The notes under the pieces are model-generated. The model was not told the DNA's origin. It saw only the letters and a list, made by a program, of their open reading frames with translations, and did no database searches. A program made the translations under genes and the position numbers. From NCBI GenBank assembly GCA_021297815.1, contig JAJTGK010000036.1:1-37362 (forward strand): a stretch of 37,362 bases of DNA, given 5' to 3'. Below, piece by piece: positions 14,579 to 23,635 of the stretch; the first letter of the stretch is position 1; the number at the start of each line of letters is the position of its first letter. Source of the DNA: Planctomycetaceae bacterium. Lineage in GTDB: Bacteria; Planctomycetota; Phycisphaerae; Phycisphaerales; SM1A02.

Positions 14579-17164
14579 TCACTCGGCGGCGATGCCAAGT
14601 TCCTTCGCCGTGAAGCTGCGCGTGCGGCCCTTCGTCTCTTCACGGATCTTCGCGACGAACGCCGCATCGACAGGCGCACCCGAGTTCCCCCATGCGCTGC
14701 GCACATAGCTCAGCACCGCCGCGATCTCCTCGTCGGTGCGCAGCGGCGCGGCCGGCATGACCTGGTTGTACTCCTGCCCGTCGACCTTGATGCGGCCCTC
14801 GAGCCCGTACATCAGGATCTTGACGAGCACCGCCGCGTCGCCATGCACGATCTCGCTGCCGCGAAGCGGCGGATACACAGGCGGAAGGCCGCGGCCGTTC
14901 GCCTGATGGCACGACATGCAGTTCGAGTAGAGCCGCTTGCCGAAGTCCTCGAACGACATCTGCGCGCCGCGTGCGACCTTCGGCGGAACAAACGACACAT
15001 CCTCGCGACCTGGCCAGAACAAGTGACGGTCGATCGGCGACGCGACCGCGACCTCCGACGCGTTGCGGCCAAGCATGTCGAACCACCCGTCGGGCTCCCA
15101 CGCGACCACGAGCTGCACAGGCTCCTTCGCGTTCAGCCGCTGCTTCGCCGCCACACGCTCGAGGATCGCGGCGGCGAGCCACGGTCGGTTCGCGGCGACA
15201 CTGGCCGACGCCGACAGCATCGTCGCAAGCACCGCGGGGCTCGGCCGCCCCGATCCATCGTCAAGCAGCATGTCGGCGAACTCGCCCGCGAATGCGCGCG
15301 CGCCCACCGAATCGTCGGCGAGCACATGACCCGCGACCACCGACGCGAGCAGCTCGCGCTCAGCGCCCGACAGCGACGAGATCACCGCACTGCGCATCAC
15401 GCGCGCGCCGACATCGCGGACAAGCGCACGCTCGAGCACGGCCGTGCGGAGCGGCGCATCGAGCCGACCTGCGGAAAGCGCCGCCTGCACGCGCACATCG
15501 AGGCTCTCGTCGTCCACCGCACGGTCGAGGAGCGCCGCGAGCTCGGTGCTTGAAAGCGACATCTCCGCGATTCGCAGCGCATGCACACGAAGCACGGGCA
15601 CCGTCGACTTGAAGGCTGCATCGACCAGCTGCGCATCGGCCGCCCCGCACCCCGCGATCGTCCACAACACCTCGAGCGCGGGCTGCGCACTCTGCGGTGC
15701 AAGCAGCATCGACGGCGACGCGAGCAACGACCGGCGCAACATGTCGGCGACCGCAGCCTCGCGCCGCTCGACGAGCAGCCGCCGCGCCATCTCGCGCACG
15801 GGCTTCTCGACATGCACAAGGAGCGGCACCAGCTCCAGCGAGTTCGCCCGCGAAAGGTCGCGCGGCACCGCATCGGACTTCAACCCGTCCTTCGGCACGA
15901 TGCGCCAGATGCGCCCTGCGTCGACGGGCAGTTCAAGCCCGCGCGCCTCGACCTGCTGCCGCAGGAAGGTCGTCATGAACATGCGGTGCTGGATCACGCC
16001 GCGATACATGTCGGCGACATAGATCGCCCCATCGAGGCCCGACGCCGCGAACACAGGGCGGAAGCGCTCGTCGGTCGATGTCCAGAACGAGCGCTCGCCA
16101 TCGGCGGGCGTGGCGACGACGCGGCCTTCCTTCTCATCGAGCCTGAATCGATGCACGAGATTGCCCGCGACCTCGCACACAAGCGCGCAGTCGGCCATGT
16201 CGCTGCCCATCGCGACGCCGTCGTGCACATGCGGCGCACACGCGCCCGTGAAGTTCGCCAGGCGCCCGTCCTTCAGCACGCCCTTCTGGTAGCCGCGATT
16301 GACACCAGGCGTGAGGTGCGACGGAAACACGCGCATGTCGGTCGCGGCGCGCGCGGGCACGCCTTCGAAACCCTTCTGCGACAGGTTGCGAGCGGCGTAC
16401 TGCTTCGGCACGAGGTCGACGAGCAGCGGGTCGGAGTTCGGCGAGTAGTAGAGGCGCCCCACCCCGTCCTCGCTGATGCCCCACTGCCCGTGCGGCGACA
16501 CGGCTTCGGCGCGCAGCGAGTCTCCGTCGGGCACGAAGCGATACGGGTGCTGCGAGCAGACGAACGCGTTGTCGAGCGCGTAATACAGGCCGTTGCCCGC
16601 GTGCTCAGGGTTGCCGTCGCCCGCGAAGCCGCTTGCCATGATCCGCGTGCTGTCGGCGCGGCCGTCGCCGTTCGTGTCGCGCGCGAACATGAGGTGCGGC
16701 GGCTCGATCACAAGCAGTCCGTCGCGCCAGAGCGCGATGCCCCGCGGCATCACGAGGCCGTCGAGGAACACCGTCGCCTTGTCCATGCGGCCGTCGCGGT
16801 CGGTGTCCTCGAGCACCTTGATGCAGCCGTTGGGCTCGCGTTCGCCCGCCCCGTCGGCGTCGCGCATGTAGCCGCGCATCTCGACGACCCACAGGCGGCC
16901 GTCTGGGCCGAACTCGAACGCGACGGGCGCCTCGACAAGCGGCTCGCTCGCGACGAGCTCGATGCGGTAGCGGCTGTCGATCTCGAAGGTCGCGAGTTCC
17001 TGCTCCGCCGTGAGCGCTGGGGACGACTGCGTCATCCACTCGGCGGGCAGCATGGGCTGCTCCTCGCCCGACCGATCGCCGTTCTGCGCCAGGGCGAACT
17101 GGCCGAGGCCGAGGGCGAGGAATGCGATCGAAACGGACGACGCGGAGCACACGCGGAGATGCAT
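14579..17164 (-). CDS. PVC-type secreted dehydrogenase with HEAT repeats and cytochrome c domain
   Basis: The 861-residue protein has a Sec signal (about 1-27), then the N-terminal propeller-like domain of planctomycete/verrucomicrobial membrane-bound dehydrogenases (about 55-430). Its motifs include VAFEFGPDGRLWVVEMRGY, CIKVLEDTDRDGRMD, LVMPRGIALW and ADMYRGVIQHRMFM. A HEAT-like helical repeat region follows (about 450-690). Near residue 749 is the haem motif CMSCH with a downstream Met (NQVMPAAP) as likely axial ligand. Members are predicted to oxidise an unknown organic substrate, often a carbohydrate, and pass electrons to the haem. The longer upstream frame adds 43 residues without a signal peptide, so the ATG at 17164 is chosen. 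It is divergent from the PhoD-like gene with 56 bp between starts. Confidence 0.88.
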   Translation of the reverse strand: MHLRVCSASSVSIAFLALGLGQFALAQNGDRSGEEQPMLPAEWMTQSSPALTAEQELATFEIDSRYRIELVASEPLVEAPVAFEFGPDGRLWVVEMRGYMRDADGAGEREPNGCIKVLEDTDRDGRMDKATVFLDGLVMPRGIALWRDGLLVIEPPHLMFARDTNGDGRADSTRIMASGFAGDGNPEHAGNGLYYALDNAFVCSQHPYRFVPDGDSLRAEAVSPHGQWGISEDGVGRLYYSPNSDPLLVDLVPKQYAARNLSQKGFEGVPARAATDMRVFPSHLTPGVNRGYQKGVLKDGRLANFTGACAPHVHDGVAMGSDMADCALVCEVAGNLVHRFRLDEKEGRVVATPADGERSFWTSTDERFRPVFAASGLDGAIYVADMYRGVIQHRMFMTTFLRQQVEARGLELPVDAGRIWRIVPKDGLKSDAVPRDLSRANSLELVPLLVHVEKPVREMARRLLVERREAAVADMLRRSLLASPSMLLAPQSAQPALEVLWTIAGCGAADAQLVDAAFKSTVPVLRVHALRIAEMSLSSTELAALLDRAVDDESLDVRVQAALSAGRLDAPLRTAVLERALVRDVGARVMRSAVISSLSGAERELLASVVAGHVLADDSVGARAFAGEFADMLLDDGSGRPSPAVLATMLSASASVAANRPWLAAAILERVAAKQRLNAKEPVQLVVAWEPDGWFDMLGRNASEVAVASPIDRHLFWPGREDVSFVPPKVARGAQMSFEDFGKRLYSNCMSCHQANGRGLPPVYPPLRGSEIVHGDAAVLVKILMYGLEGRIKVDGQEYNQVMPAAPLRTDEEIAAVLSYVRSAWGNSGAPVDAAFVAKIREETKGRTRSFTAKELGIAAE

Positions 17165-17220
17165 GGCGCGAAGTGTACGGTTCCCGACGGGCAAACCAAG
17201 CGCTGCGATACGCTGCGTGC

Positions 17221-18447
17221 ATGATTCGTCGAACTTGCGGCATGGTTCTCGCTCTTGCGTTCGGCCTTGTGGTCGCGTTCGCCCCGAACGCACATGCGCA
17301 GCTCGCGCTCGACGCGGGCCCTGCGATCGGCGCGCTCGCGCCGCGGTCGGTCTCGGTGTGGCTGCGGGTCGTTGGAATCGCTGAAGGCGCCGACGACGCG
17401 GCGCGCGCCGCGAACACGCTGCGTTGCGAGGTCATCGAGCATGCGGGCACGGCGCAGGAGCGTGTCGCGGCTGAGGCGCATGCAGTCGCCACGGCCGCGA
17501 CGGATGGCACCATGCGTTTCGACCTTGCGGGGCTCGCCGAGGGCACGGCGTATGCCTACCGCGTGCGAACCACGGCCGACGGCCGCGTCGTGGCGCAGGG
17601 CTCGTTTCGCACGCCGCGCGCCGACGCGGCGAAGGCGTGCATCGCCTTCGGGTCATGCGCCGACATCAACGACGCCACCGCCTCAACATGGCGGGCGATC
17701 TCGGGCGAACGGCCCGACGCGCTCGTCCTGATCGGCGACACGCCGTACATCGATTCGACCGATCTCGCGCAGCAGCGCGCGCGGTACCGCGCGTTCGCAA
17801 CGGCACCCGACTTCGCGGCGCTTGTCGCGAGCACGCCGCTCTACGCCACATGGGACGACCACGACATCGGCCGCAACGACACCGACGGCCGGCTTCCCGG
17901 GAAGGAGAACGCGCGGCAGGCCTTCCTCGAATACCGCGTGAACCCCAGCGCGGGCGACGGTGCGGCGGACGGCATCTACACCTCGTTTCGCCACGGTCCC
18001 GCCGAGGTCTTCGTGCTCGACACGCGTTGGTTCGCGGCCACCGAGCCGTCGACGCAGGATGCGGGAAAGCCGACGCTTCTCGGAGAGCGGCAGTGGACAT
18101 GGCTCGGCGAGCGCCTGGCCTCCAGCACGCGCGCCTCGGGCGTCGTGCTCGTGTCGGGCGACATCCACCGTTCGCGCGTGCTCACGCACCGCACGGCGGA
18201 TATCGCAGGCGAGGACCTCGTCGAGATCGTCACGAGCCCCCTGCACGCGCGTGCATTCTCAAGCGGCACGATCGGCGGACCCGATGTCGCGTTCGACAAG
18301 GACATCGCGCGGTCGTACCTCGTCATCGACTGCGATGCGTCCGACCCTGCGGCGCCGAAGGCCGTGGTACGCATCAAGGACGCGGCGGGAACGACGCACT
18401 ATGAGCGCACGATCGCGCTGCGTGCGCGCGTCGATGCGCGCAAGTAG
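17221..18447 (+). CDS. PhoD-like alkaline phosphatase/phosphodiesterase, secreted
   Basis: A 408-residue protein with a Sec signal peptide (cleavage about AHA-QLA), a short beta-sandwich N-terminal domain (about 30-135) and a PhoD-like metallophosphatase domain. Family motifs are IAFGSCAD, ALVLIGDTPYID, YATWDDHDIGRND, EVFVLDTRW and VLVSGDIHRSRV; the Asp and His residues bind the Fe/Ca centre. PhoD enzymes release phosphate from monoesters and diesters outside the inner membrane. It faces the PstS-like gene convergently with 7 bp between stop codons, and the six-gene opposite run includes an OprP-type porin, so a role in phosphate scavenging is likely. The Tat motif of classical PhoD is not evident. 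Confidence 0.88.
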   Translation: MIRRTCGMVLALAFGLVVAFAPNAHAQLALDAGPAIGALAPRSVSVWLRVVGIAEGADDAARAANTLRCEVIEHAGTAQERVAAEAHAVATAATDGTMRFDLAGLAEGTAYAYRVRTTADGRVVAQGSFRTPRADAAKACIAFGSCADINDATASTWRAISGERPDALVLIGDTPYIDSTDLAQQRARYRAFATAPDFAALVASTPLYATWDDHDIGRNDTDGRLPGKENARQAFLEYRVNPSAGDGAADGIYTSFRHGPAEVFVLDTRWFAATEPSTQDAGKPTLLGERQWTWLGERLASSTRASGVVLVSGDIHRSRVLTHRTADIAGEDLVEIVTSPLHARAFSSGTIGGPDVAFDKDIARSYLVIDCDASDPAAPKAVVRIKDAAGTTHYERTIALRARVDARK

Positions 18448-18454
18448 ACCGCGC

Positions 18455-19492
18455 TCACGACCGCGTCTTCGCCGTCTCGGCGTGCGCCTGCTCGGCCGAC
18501 AGCGTGAACTGCCCGAGATCCGCGATGACCTCCTGGCCGTCCTGTGAGAGCAGGAACCGCAGGAACTGCATCGCCGCGCCCGAGGTCCGCTTCGGATCGG
18601 CGACGAAGTACAGGCGCAGCGCGCGTGAAAGCGCGTAGCGGCCCGAGCGGATGTTCTCCTCGTTCGGCAGGAAGTAGCCCGAACCATCGAGCGACTCGAG
18701 CTCGAGCTGCTTGGTGCGACGCGCGCTGAAGTACGCGCTGCAGTACCCGATGCCGAGCCGGTCGGCCGCGATGGCCTGGATCACGCTCGACGACACGGGC
18801 TCCTCGTTCACCGCCGTGCGGTAGGTGCCGCCCTGCAGCACGACTTCCTGCACGAGGCCGTTCGAGCCAGAGCCTGGGCCCATGCCGAACAACACGATCT
18901 GCTGCTTCACCCACGCATCGTCGCGCACGCCGACATCGCCCCAGGTGACGGCGGGCGCACCGCCACGGCGGCGCTCGCGGCCGAACACGCGGTCGAGATC
19001 CTTGAGAGAGATGCGCGACATCGGGTTCCCGCGGTGCACCGAGATCGCGATCGCATCGATCGCAATGTCGACGAATCGGACGGGCGCCTTGCGCGCGCGC
19101 TCGATCGACTCGATCTCCGCGGCACGCATCGGGCGGCTCATCGGCGCGAGATCGGACTCGCCCGAGGCGAGGAACGCGGGCGCCGACGACGAACCAGAGG
19201 AGCGGACCTCGATGGAGACATCGGGCTGCGACTCGCGGAACGCGGGTCTCGCCGCGTTCAGCACCAGGCCGACGGCGGAACTGCCGATGCAGGTCACCGT
19301 GCCCGACACGCCGCGATCCTCGATGAATTCGGGGTACGGCGCGAGCGCATCCTCGGGAAGCACTGCGGCGGGTGGCGTGGTCGCGTCCTGGGCGTACGCG
19401 AGGCGTCCGACCGCGGCGGCCATGAGCGGCGCGCTGAGCGCGGCGATCGCGGTCCTGCGATCGATGCGATGTGGATCCATGCTGCCGCTCAT
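18455..19492 (-). CDS. PstS-like phosphate ABC transporter substrate-binding protein
   Basis: This 345-residue protein resembles PstS. After a signal that begins IDRRTAIAALSAPLMAAAVG (possible Tat signal) come VTCIGSSAVG (start of the phosphate-binding domain), VRSSGSSSAPAFLASGESDLAPMSRPM, GMGPGSGSNGLVQEVVLQ, and a C-terminal FLRFLLSQDGQEVIADLGQF. The SGSSS.. and SGSNG loops correspond to the phosphate-binding loops of PstS and PBP-like proteins. It captures phosphate or a related oxyanion in the periplasm. It is the last gene of the six-gene run, its ATG overlapping the preceding stop (ATGA). No permease or ATPase genes (pstC, pstA, pstB) are present here, so it may work with a permease encoded elsewhere or in signalling. 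Confidence 0.85.
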   Translation of the reverse strand: MSGSMDPHRIDRRTAIAALSAPLMAAAVGRLAYAQDATTPPAAVLPEDALAPYPEFIEDRGVSGTVTCIGSSAVGLVLNAARPAFRESQPDVSIEVRSSGSSSAPAFLASGESDLAPMSRPMRAAEIESIERARKAPVRFVDIAIDAIAISVHRGNPMSRISLKDLDRVFGRERRRGGAPAVTWGDVGVRDDAWVKQQIVLFGMGPGSGSNGLVQEVVLQGGTYRTAVNEEPVSSSVIQAIAADRLGIGYCSAYFSARRTKQLELESLDGSGYFLPNEENIRSGRYALSRALRLYFVADPKRTSGAAMQFLRFLLSQDGQEVIADLGQFTLSAEQAHAETAKTRS

Positions 19493-20994
19493 GCCGCCGC
19501 TCCCTTCGAGCCGCCAAGCCGGCGGTACACGATCGCCATCACGAAACCAAGCACGACGACCGCCGCGACGAGCCCCGCCACGATGAGCGCAAGCCGCGTG
19601 GCCGCGCGCTCGACGCTCGCGATGCGCTCCTCGGTCGCCGCGGTCACCTCGTCGATCAGCCCCTTCACCGCAGGCGAACCTGCGAGCGATTCGCCCTTCT
19701 CGAGCGCCTTGTTGACCTCGACGAGCGTCGTGGTCGCCTCGCGAAGCGTGCGCTCGTACTCGGCGATGTCGAACGGCTTCGCAGGCGGCGCGTTGGCGTC
19801 GGGTGGCGTGGGCGGGCCCTTAATCTCGGCGACCTTCGCGAGCAGCCGCTCCGAGGTCAACGCAAGCCGCTCGACCGCACCGATGGTCGGCTCAAGCGAC
19901 TTCAGCGTCGACTCGGCCTGCACGAGGACGGGCTGCACGCCCTCGAGCGTGGCCTTCACATCGGCGGTGGCCTTCGCCGCGTCGGCCGAGATCTCCTTCG
20001 TCTTCGCAAGCGCGTCGTCGATGTCCTGCTGGCGGCGCTCGATCTCGACGAAGACCGCCTCGCGCTCCTTCGCGATGATCTTCGGAAGATCCTCGGCGAG
20101 CTGCGTCGTGGTCTTCGTGAGCGCCTCGACCGAGCGCGACACGCCGTCGAGGTTCGCGAGCGACCTGCGCACCTCGTCCTTCGCAAGCACACCGTCGATC
20201 ACCGCCTGCGACTGCCAGTTGATCAGCGTCGGCGCGCGCTTCACGAGGAAGAACATGCGTTCGACGAGCCGCTCGTAGCTCTTCGCCTGCTCGACCGCCT
20301 TGTCGAGCGGCTCGAACAGTCCGCCCGCGCCTGTCGCCGCCTCGGTGACCAGCGACGCGCCGCGTTCGGCCGCGAAGTCGTTGAAGCGCACATAGCTCAC
20401 ATCCTCGACCCCGCGGTTGTCGCGGCGCCAGCCCTCGATCATGAAGTCGAGCGCCGAGAGGCGGTCCTGCGTCAGGACGAGCGCCGCGATCTCCCAGATC
20501 TCCTTGCGCGCCTGCCGCAACGCAAGCACGAGCGGCATCGACCGCGTCGCGCCGAACTCGCGCTCGGCGCGGTCCTCGTCGATCCACACGCGGCTCGTCA
20601 GCGTGACGCTGATCGTGAGATCGAGCACCTGCGAGAACGGGTCGCCGTTCGTCGCGATGTCGTAGATGCTCGAGGTGCTCTCGACGAGCAGCCGCTGTGC
20701 CAGCGCGCGTTGCCGCGCGTCGGGGTTGTTGTCGACGATCGCGGCCACCGCGTCCTCGAGCAGGGTGCGGTAGCGGTCGGCGTAGGCGTTCGTGAGCGAA
20801 TTGAGCTCCTCCGCGCCGATGCGGGCATTGACCTCGTTGCGGCCGAAGTCCATCGATGTGGTCACGGCGGTGGTGCGGCGCGGCGCGCTGCGCGCGCCCG
20901 ATTGGCACGACGCGAGCAGCGTGAACATCGACACCAGCGCGATGCCCGTCGGAACGCGCATGGCAAGTCCGATCGAGGTCGTTGGCTCTCTCAT
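19489..20994 (-). CDS. Lipoprotein with coiled coil and C-terminal membrane helix
   Basis: This 501-residue protein has a lipobox signal (FTLLASC with Cys30), a helical body, a long coiled coil (about 300-405) and a hydrophobic helix near the C-terminus (about 468-491) followed by a short basic tail (YRRLGGSKG). The combination of a lipidated N-terminus and a C-terminal membrane helix could span the periplasm. No known domain was recognised. It is placed between an OprP-like porin (26 bp) and a PstS-like protein (4-bp overlap), which suggests a joint envelope role, for example as a tether, but this is inference. MREPT is used as start; a second Met at residue 12 (20961) also precedes the signal. 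Confidence 0.75.
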   Translation of the reverse strand: MREPTTSIGLAMRVPTGIALVSMFTLLASCQSGARSAPRRTTAVTTSMDFGRNEVNARIGAEELNSLTNAYADRYRTLLEDAVAAIVDNNPDARQRALAQRLLVESTSSIYDIATNGDPFSQVLDLTISVTLTSRVWIDEDRAEREFGATRSMPLVLALRQARKEIWEIAALVLTQDRLSALDFMIEGWRRDNRGVEDVSYVRFNDFAAERGASLVTEAATGAGGLFEPLDKAVEQAKSYERLVERMFFLVKRAPTLINWQSQAVIDGVLAKDEVRRSLANLDGVSRSVEALTKTTTQLAEDLPKIIAKEREAVFVEIERRQQDIDDALAKTKEISADAAKATADVKATLEGVQPVLVQAESTLKSLEPTIGAVERLALTSERLLAKVAEIKGPPTPPDANAPPAKPFDIAEYERTLREATTTLVEVNKALEKGESLAGSPAVKGLIDEVTAATEERIASVERAATRLALIVAGLVAAVVVLGFVMAIVYRRLGGSKGAAA

Positions 20995-21020
20995 CGCGTG
21001 CACCTTCCTCGTGGGATTCG

Positions 21021-22568
21021 TCAGAACACGAACTGCAGCTGCGTGCGGATCACCCACTGGCCGTCCGAGGTTCCATCACCCGACTCGGTGTAGTCGCCGA
21101 GCCAGCCCGCGCCGCTCGCGGCGAAGTCGACGATCGGATCGAACGCGTAGCCGAAGTCGCCCGTGATCTTGATGCCCTTGTTCTTCGTGCCCTCGGGCCA
21201 CCAGTTCAGGCCGAGGGTGGCGAGGCTGAGGTTCTCGCCGTTCGCATCAAGCGATGTCGCCTGCACGCGGTACTGGTCGGTGTCGGTGTCGCCGATCTCG
21301 TAGCGCGCATAGAGCTCGACATTGTCGGTCATGAACATGCCGCCCTGGACGAGGGCGCCCCACTGCTCGAGCGAATCGTCGCTGCCGCCGCCGCGCACGG
21401 GCTGCGCCTCGTGCAGCGTGACCGAGCGGTACACGCCCATCGCGAACAGGTTCGCGCCGCCGAAGCCGAAGGTCGCGTCGGCCGTCGCCGACCACATCGT
21501 GTCGGGCGTGGCGCCGTTGGTGTTCGAGACCTCGGGCAGCGCCTGCGCGTAGCCCGCCACGCCGAACAGCACCGACTTCGCGTCGCCGCGGAAGCTGCTC
21601 GCCTGGCGGAACTGCTTCCACTCGCCTTCGGGCTTCCATTCGGCCCGCGCGGCGAAGGAGTAGTCGGAAGGATTCACACCAAGTCCCGTGTTCTGCGATG
21701 TGGGCACGCCGAATGCCGCACCTGAATTGAACGGCGCCGCGGCGCTGCCGCTGACCGCATAGGGCTCGGTCGCGTTCGCGCGGAAGGTGTCGCCGTAGAA
21801 GCCTGAGACGCGCACCGAATCGCCAGCCCACGAGATCTCGACGCCCTGCGGCTTGAAGATCGAGAACGCCTCGTTGACGAGCGAACGCTCGACCGTGAGC
21901 TGCCCGAACGCCGACTGCTGCTGCTCGCGGAGGAACGGTGCGGGGAACTGGCCGGCCTTCATCGAAAAGCCGTCGCCGAGCGACTTCGCGATCCACGCGT
22001 CGTCGAGGTACGAGTTGTTGCTCGCCGCCGCCGTGCGGTTCGTCGACATCTTGACCTCGTAGGTCCAGCTCGGGTCGATCACATTGCCCGTGAGCGTGAT
22101 GCGCGCGCGGCGGAACTCGAAGCCGCGCGTGTCCTCGTCCGTCGTGTTCGACGGCGATCCCGACGCGGCCGTCTCCGAGCCGATGTCGCGGCGGTCGAAC
22201 AGCCAGCGGAACTGCAGCTCGCCCTTCACCGCGAGGCTGTAGTTTCCGTCGGCGCTCGCCAGGAAGAAGCCCTTCGACTTGTCGTAGCCCGCCGTGGCGC
22301 CGTCGCCCGCCAGGCTCGTGCGCAGCGAGCCGTCGGCAAGCACATCGGACACGACGGCGCGGATCTCGGCCGCGCGCTCCTCGGTGAGCCAGTCGCTTCC
22401 CGTCGCGACGCGTGCCTCGAGGCTCTCGACCTTGCGCGCGAGATTCTCGTTCTGCGCCCTCAGCTCCGCGATCTCGCCGAGCGCCCGCTCGAGCGCTCCC
22501 GTGGTCACGGGCTGGTCCTGTGCGAGCGCGACGGATGCGGCGAGGCCGCCTGCGATTGCTGCGATCAT
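21021..22568 (-). CDS. Phosphate-selective porin O/P-like outer membrane protein
   Basis: The 515-residue product has a signal peptide (ALAQ cut site), a short N-terminal coiled coil (about 25-52, ALGEIAELRAQNENLARKVESLEARV) and a beta-barrel body typical of OprO/OprP porins. Family segments are GFFLASADGNYSLAVKGELQFRW, RGFEFRRARITLTGNVIDPSWTYEVKMS, LDDAWIAKSL..FSMKAGQFPAPFLREQ and a terminal aromatic residue (QLQFVF). The coiled coil is a common trimerisation or cell-wall contact element in such porins. The start at 22568 has AAGGAG six bases upstream and the correct signal peptide. Anion (phosphate or pyrophosphate) passage is inferred from the family. It is the fourth gene of the six-gene run. 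Confidence 0.88.
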   Translation of the reverse strand: MIAAIAGGLAASVALAQDQPVTTGALERALGEIAELRAQNENLARKVESLEARVATGSDWLTEERAAEIRAVVSDVLADGSLRTSLAGDGATAGYDKSKGFFLASADGNYSLAVKGELQFRWLFDRRDIGSETAASGSPSNTTDEDTRGFEFRRARITLTGNVIDPSWTYEVKMSTNRTAAASNNSYLDDAWIAKSLGDGFSMKAGQFPAPFLREQQQSAFGQLTVERSLVNEAFSIFKPQGVEISWAGDSVRVSGFYGDTFRANATEPYAVSGSAAAPFNSGAAFGVPTSQNTGLGVNPSDYSFAARAEWKPEGEWKQFRQASSFRGDAKSVLFGVAGYAQALPEVSNTNGATPDTMWSATADATFGFGGANLFAMGVYRSVTLHEAQPVRGGGSDDSLEQWGALVQGGMFMTDNVELYARYEIGDTDTDQYRVQATSLDANGENLSLATLGLNWWPEGTKNKGIKITGDFGYAFDPIVDFAASGAGWLGDYTESGDGTSDGQWVIRTQLQFVF

Positions 22569-22613
22569 CCTGTTCTCCTTGGCGCGAGGCCGCTCGCAAG
22601 GTACCAAAGCGAG

Positions 22614-23606
22614 TCACGCCGAGGCGCGGTGCCCGTCGCCCTCGACCGTCTCGCGCACGGTGTACGGCCTGATGCCGCCGACGGTGTTGTTCACATCGCT
22701 CAAGAGCTCGAGCACGAAGCCCATCGCCAGGAAGAAGAGCGCGGCGAGGAAGAACATGATCGCGATCAGGAACGGCGGGCGCGTGCCCATCGGCACCGAG
22801 TCGCCCATCCCGAACACATCGCGGTACTTCTCCCAGAGAAGCCACGACATCACGACCGTGTCGAACGCAAGGAGCGACACGCCGATCCGGCCGAAGAGGT
22901 AGAGCGGACGCGCCTTGAAGCTCGACTGGAACGCGAGCATCAGGATGTCGAAGAACACATCGAACGAGCGCGAGAGGCCGTAGTGGCTCTTGCCCGCGAA
23001 GCGCGCCTGCGACTCGATGAAGACCTCGCCCGTGGCGCCGCCGCGCATGTGGACGAGCGCGGGCAGCAGGCGGTGGTGCCCGGGCCGCAGGCGCATCGAG
23101 CGCGCGATGTCGCCGCGGATCGCCTTGAAGCCTCCCATGTCGCGGATCTCGCAGCCCGTCACGCGGCGAAGCAGCCAGTTCGCGATGCGGCTCGGGATCT
23201 TCTTCGCCACGCCTTCCTTGCGGTTCGTGCGCGAGCCCGAGACGAGCGCGAAGCCCTTCTCCATCTCGGCGACAAGAAGCTGGATGTCCTCGGGCCGGTG
23301 CTGCAGGTCGCCGTCGGTCACGATGACGATGTCGCCGCGCGAGGCCTGGATGCCCGCGTAGAGCGCGCTGCACTGCCCGACATTCCGCGACAGGAACACG
23401 CAGCGCAACGCGGGGTGGCGCGTCACCGCCGCGCGCAGGAGCTCCTCGGTCCTGTCGGTCGAGCCGTCCGAGACGATCACGATCTCGTGCGTGCGGCCGA
23501 ACGCGCGCAGCGCCGCATCGGTGCGGCGCAGGAACTCCTCGACGCAGAGCTCCTCGTTGTGCATCGGAGCGACGACGGAGATCTCGATCGGTGGCTTGCT
23601 CGTCAT
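22614..23606 (-). CDS. Family 2 glycosyltransferase with two C-terminal membrane helices
   Basis: A 330-residue membrane-associated GT2 of the DPM1/ArnC/GtrB type. The nucleotide-sugar binding and metal motifs are SVVAPMHNEE, IVSDGSTDRT, VTDGDLQHRPEDI, and the C-terminal catalytic-domain segment GKSHYGLSRSFDVFFDI. Two hydrophobic helices follow (about residues 235-258 and 275-305). Enzymes of this type transfer a sugar from a nucleotide donor to a polyprenyl phosphate on the cytoplasmic face. It is 45 bp upstream of the porin gene and 29 bp behind the YdjC-like gene, in the same direction. The sugar is not identifiable. The start at 23606 was selected because the frame upstream lacks family sequence. 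Confidence 0.9.
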   Translation of the reverse strand: MTSKPPIEISVVAPMHNEELCVEEFLRRTDAALRAFGRTHEIVIVSDGSTDRTEELLRAAVTRHPALRCVFLSRNVGQCSALYAGIQASRGDIVIVTDGDLQHRPEDIQLLVAEMEKGFALVSGSRTNRKEGVAKKIPSRIANWLLRRVTGCEIRDMGGFKAIRGDIARSMRLRPGHHRLLPALVHMRGGATGEVFIESQARFAGKSHYGLSRSFDVFFDILMLAFQSSFKARPLYLFGRIGVSLLAFDTVVMSWLLWEKYRDVFGMGDSVPMGTRPPFLIAIMFFLAALFFLAMGFVLELLSDVNNTVGGIRPYTVRETVEGDGHRASA

Positions 23607-23635
23607 CTCGTTGGTCGATTCGCGGCGTGCGTCGT

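Noticed and set aside
19471-21093. 540-residue plus-strand frame
   Set aside because: Antisense to the coiled-coil lipoprotein; no domain or signal.
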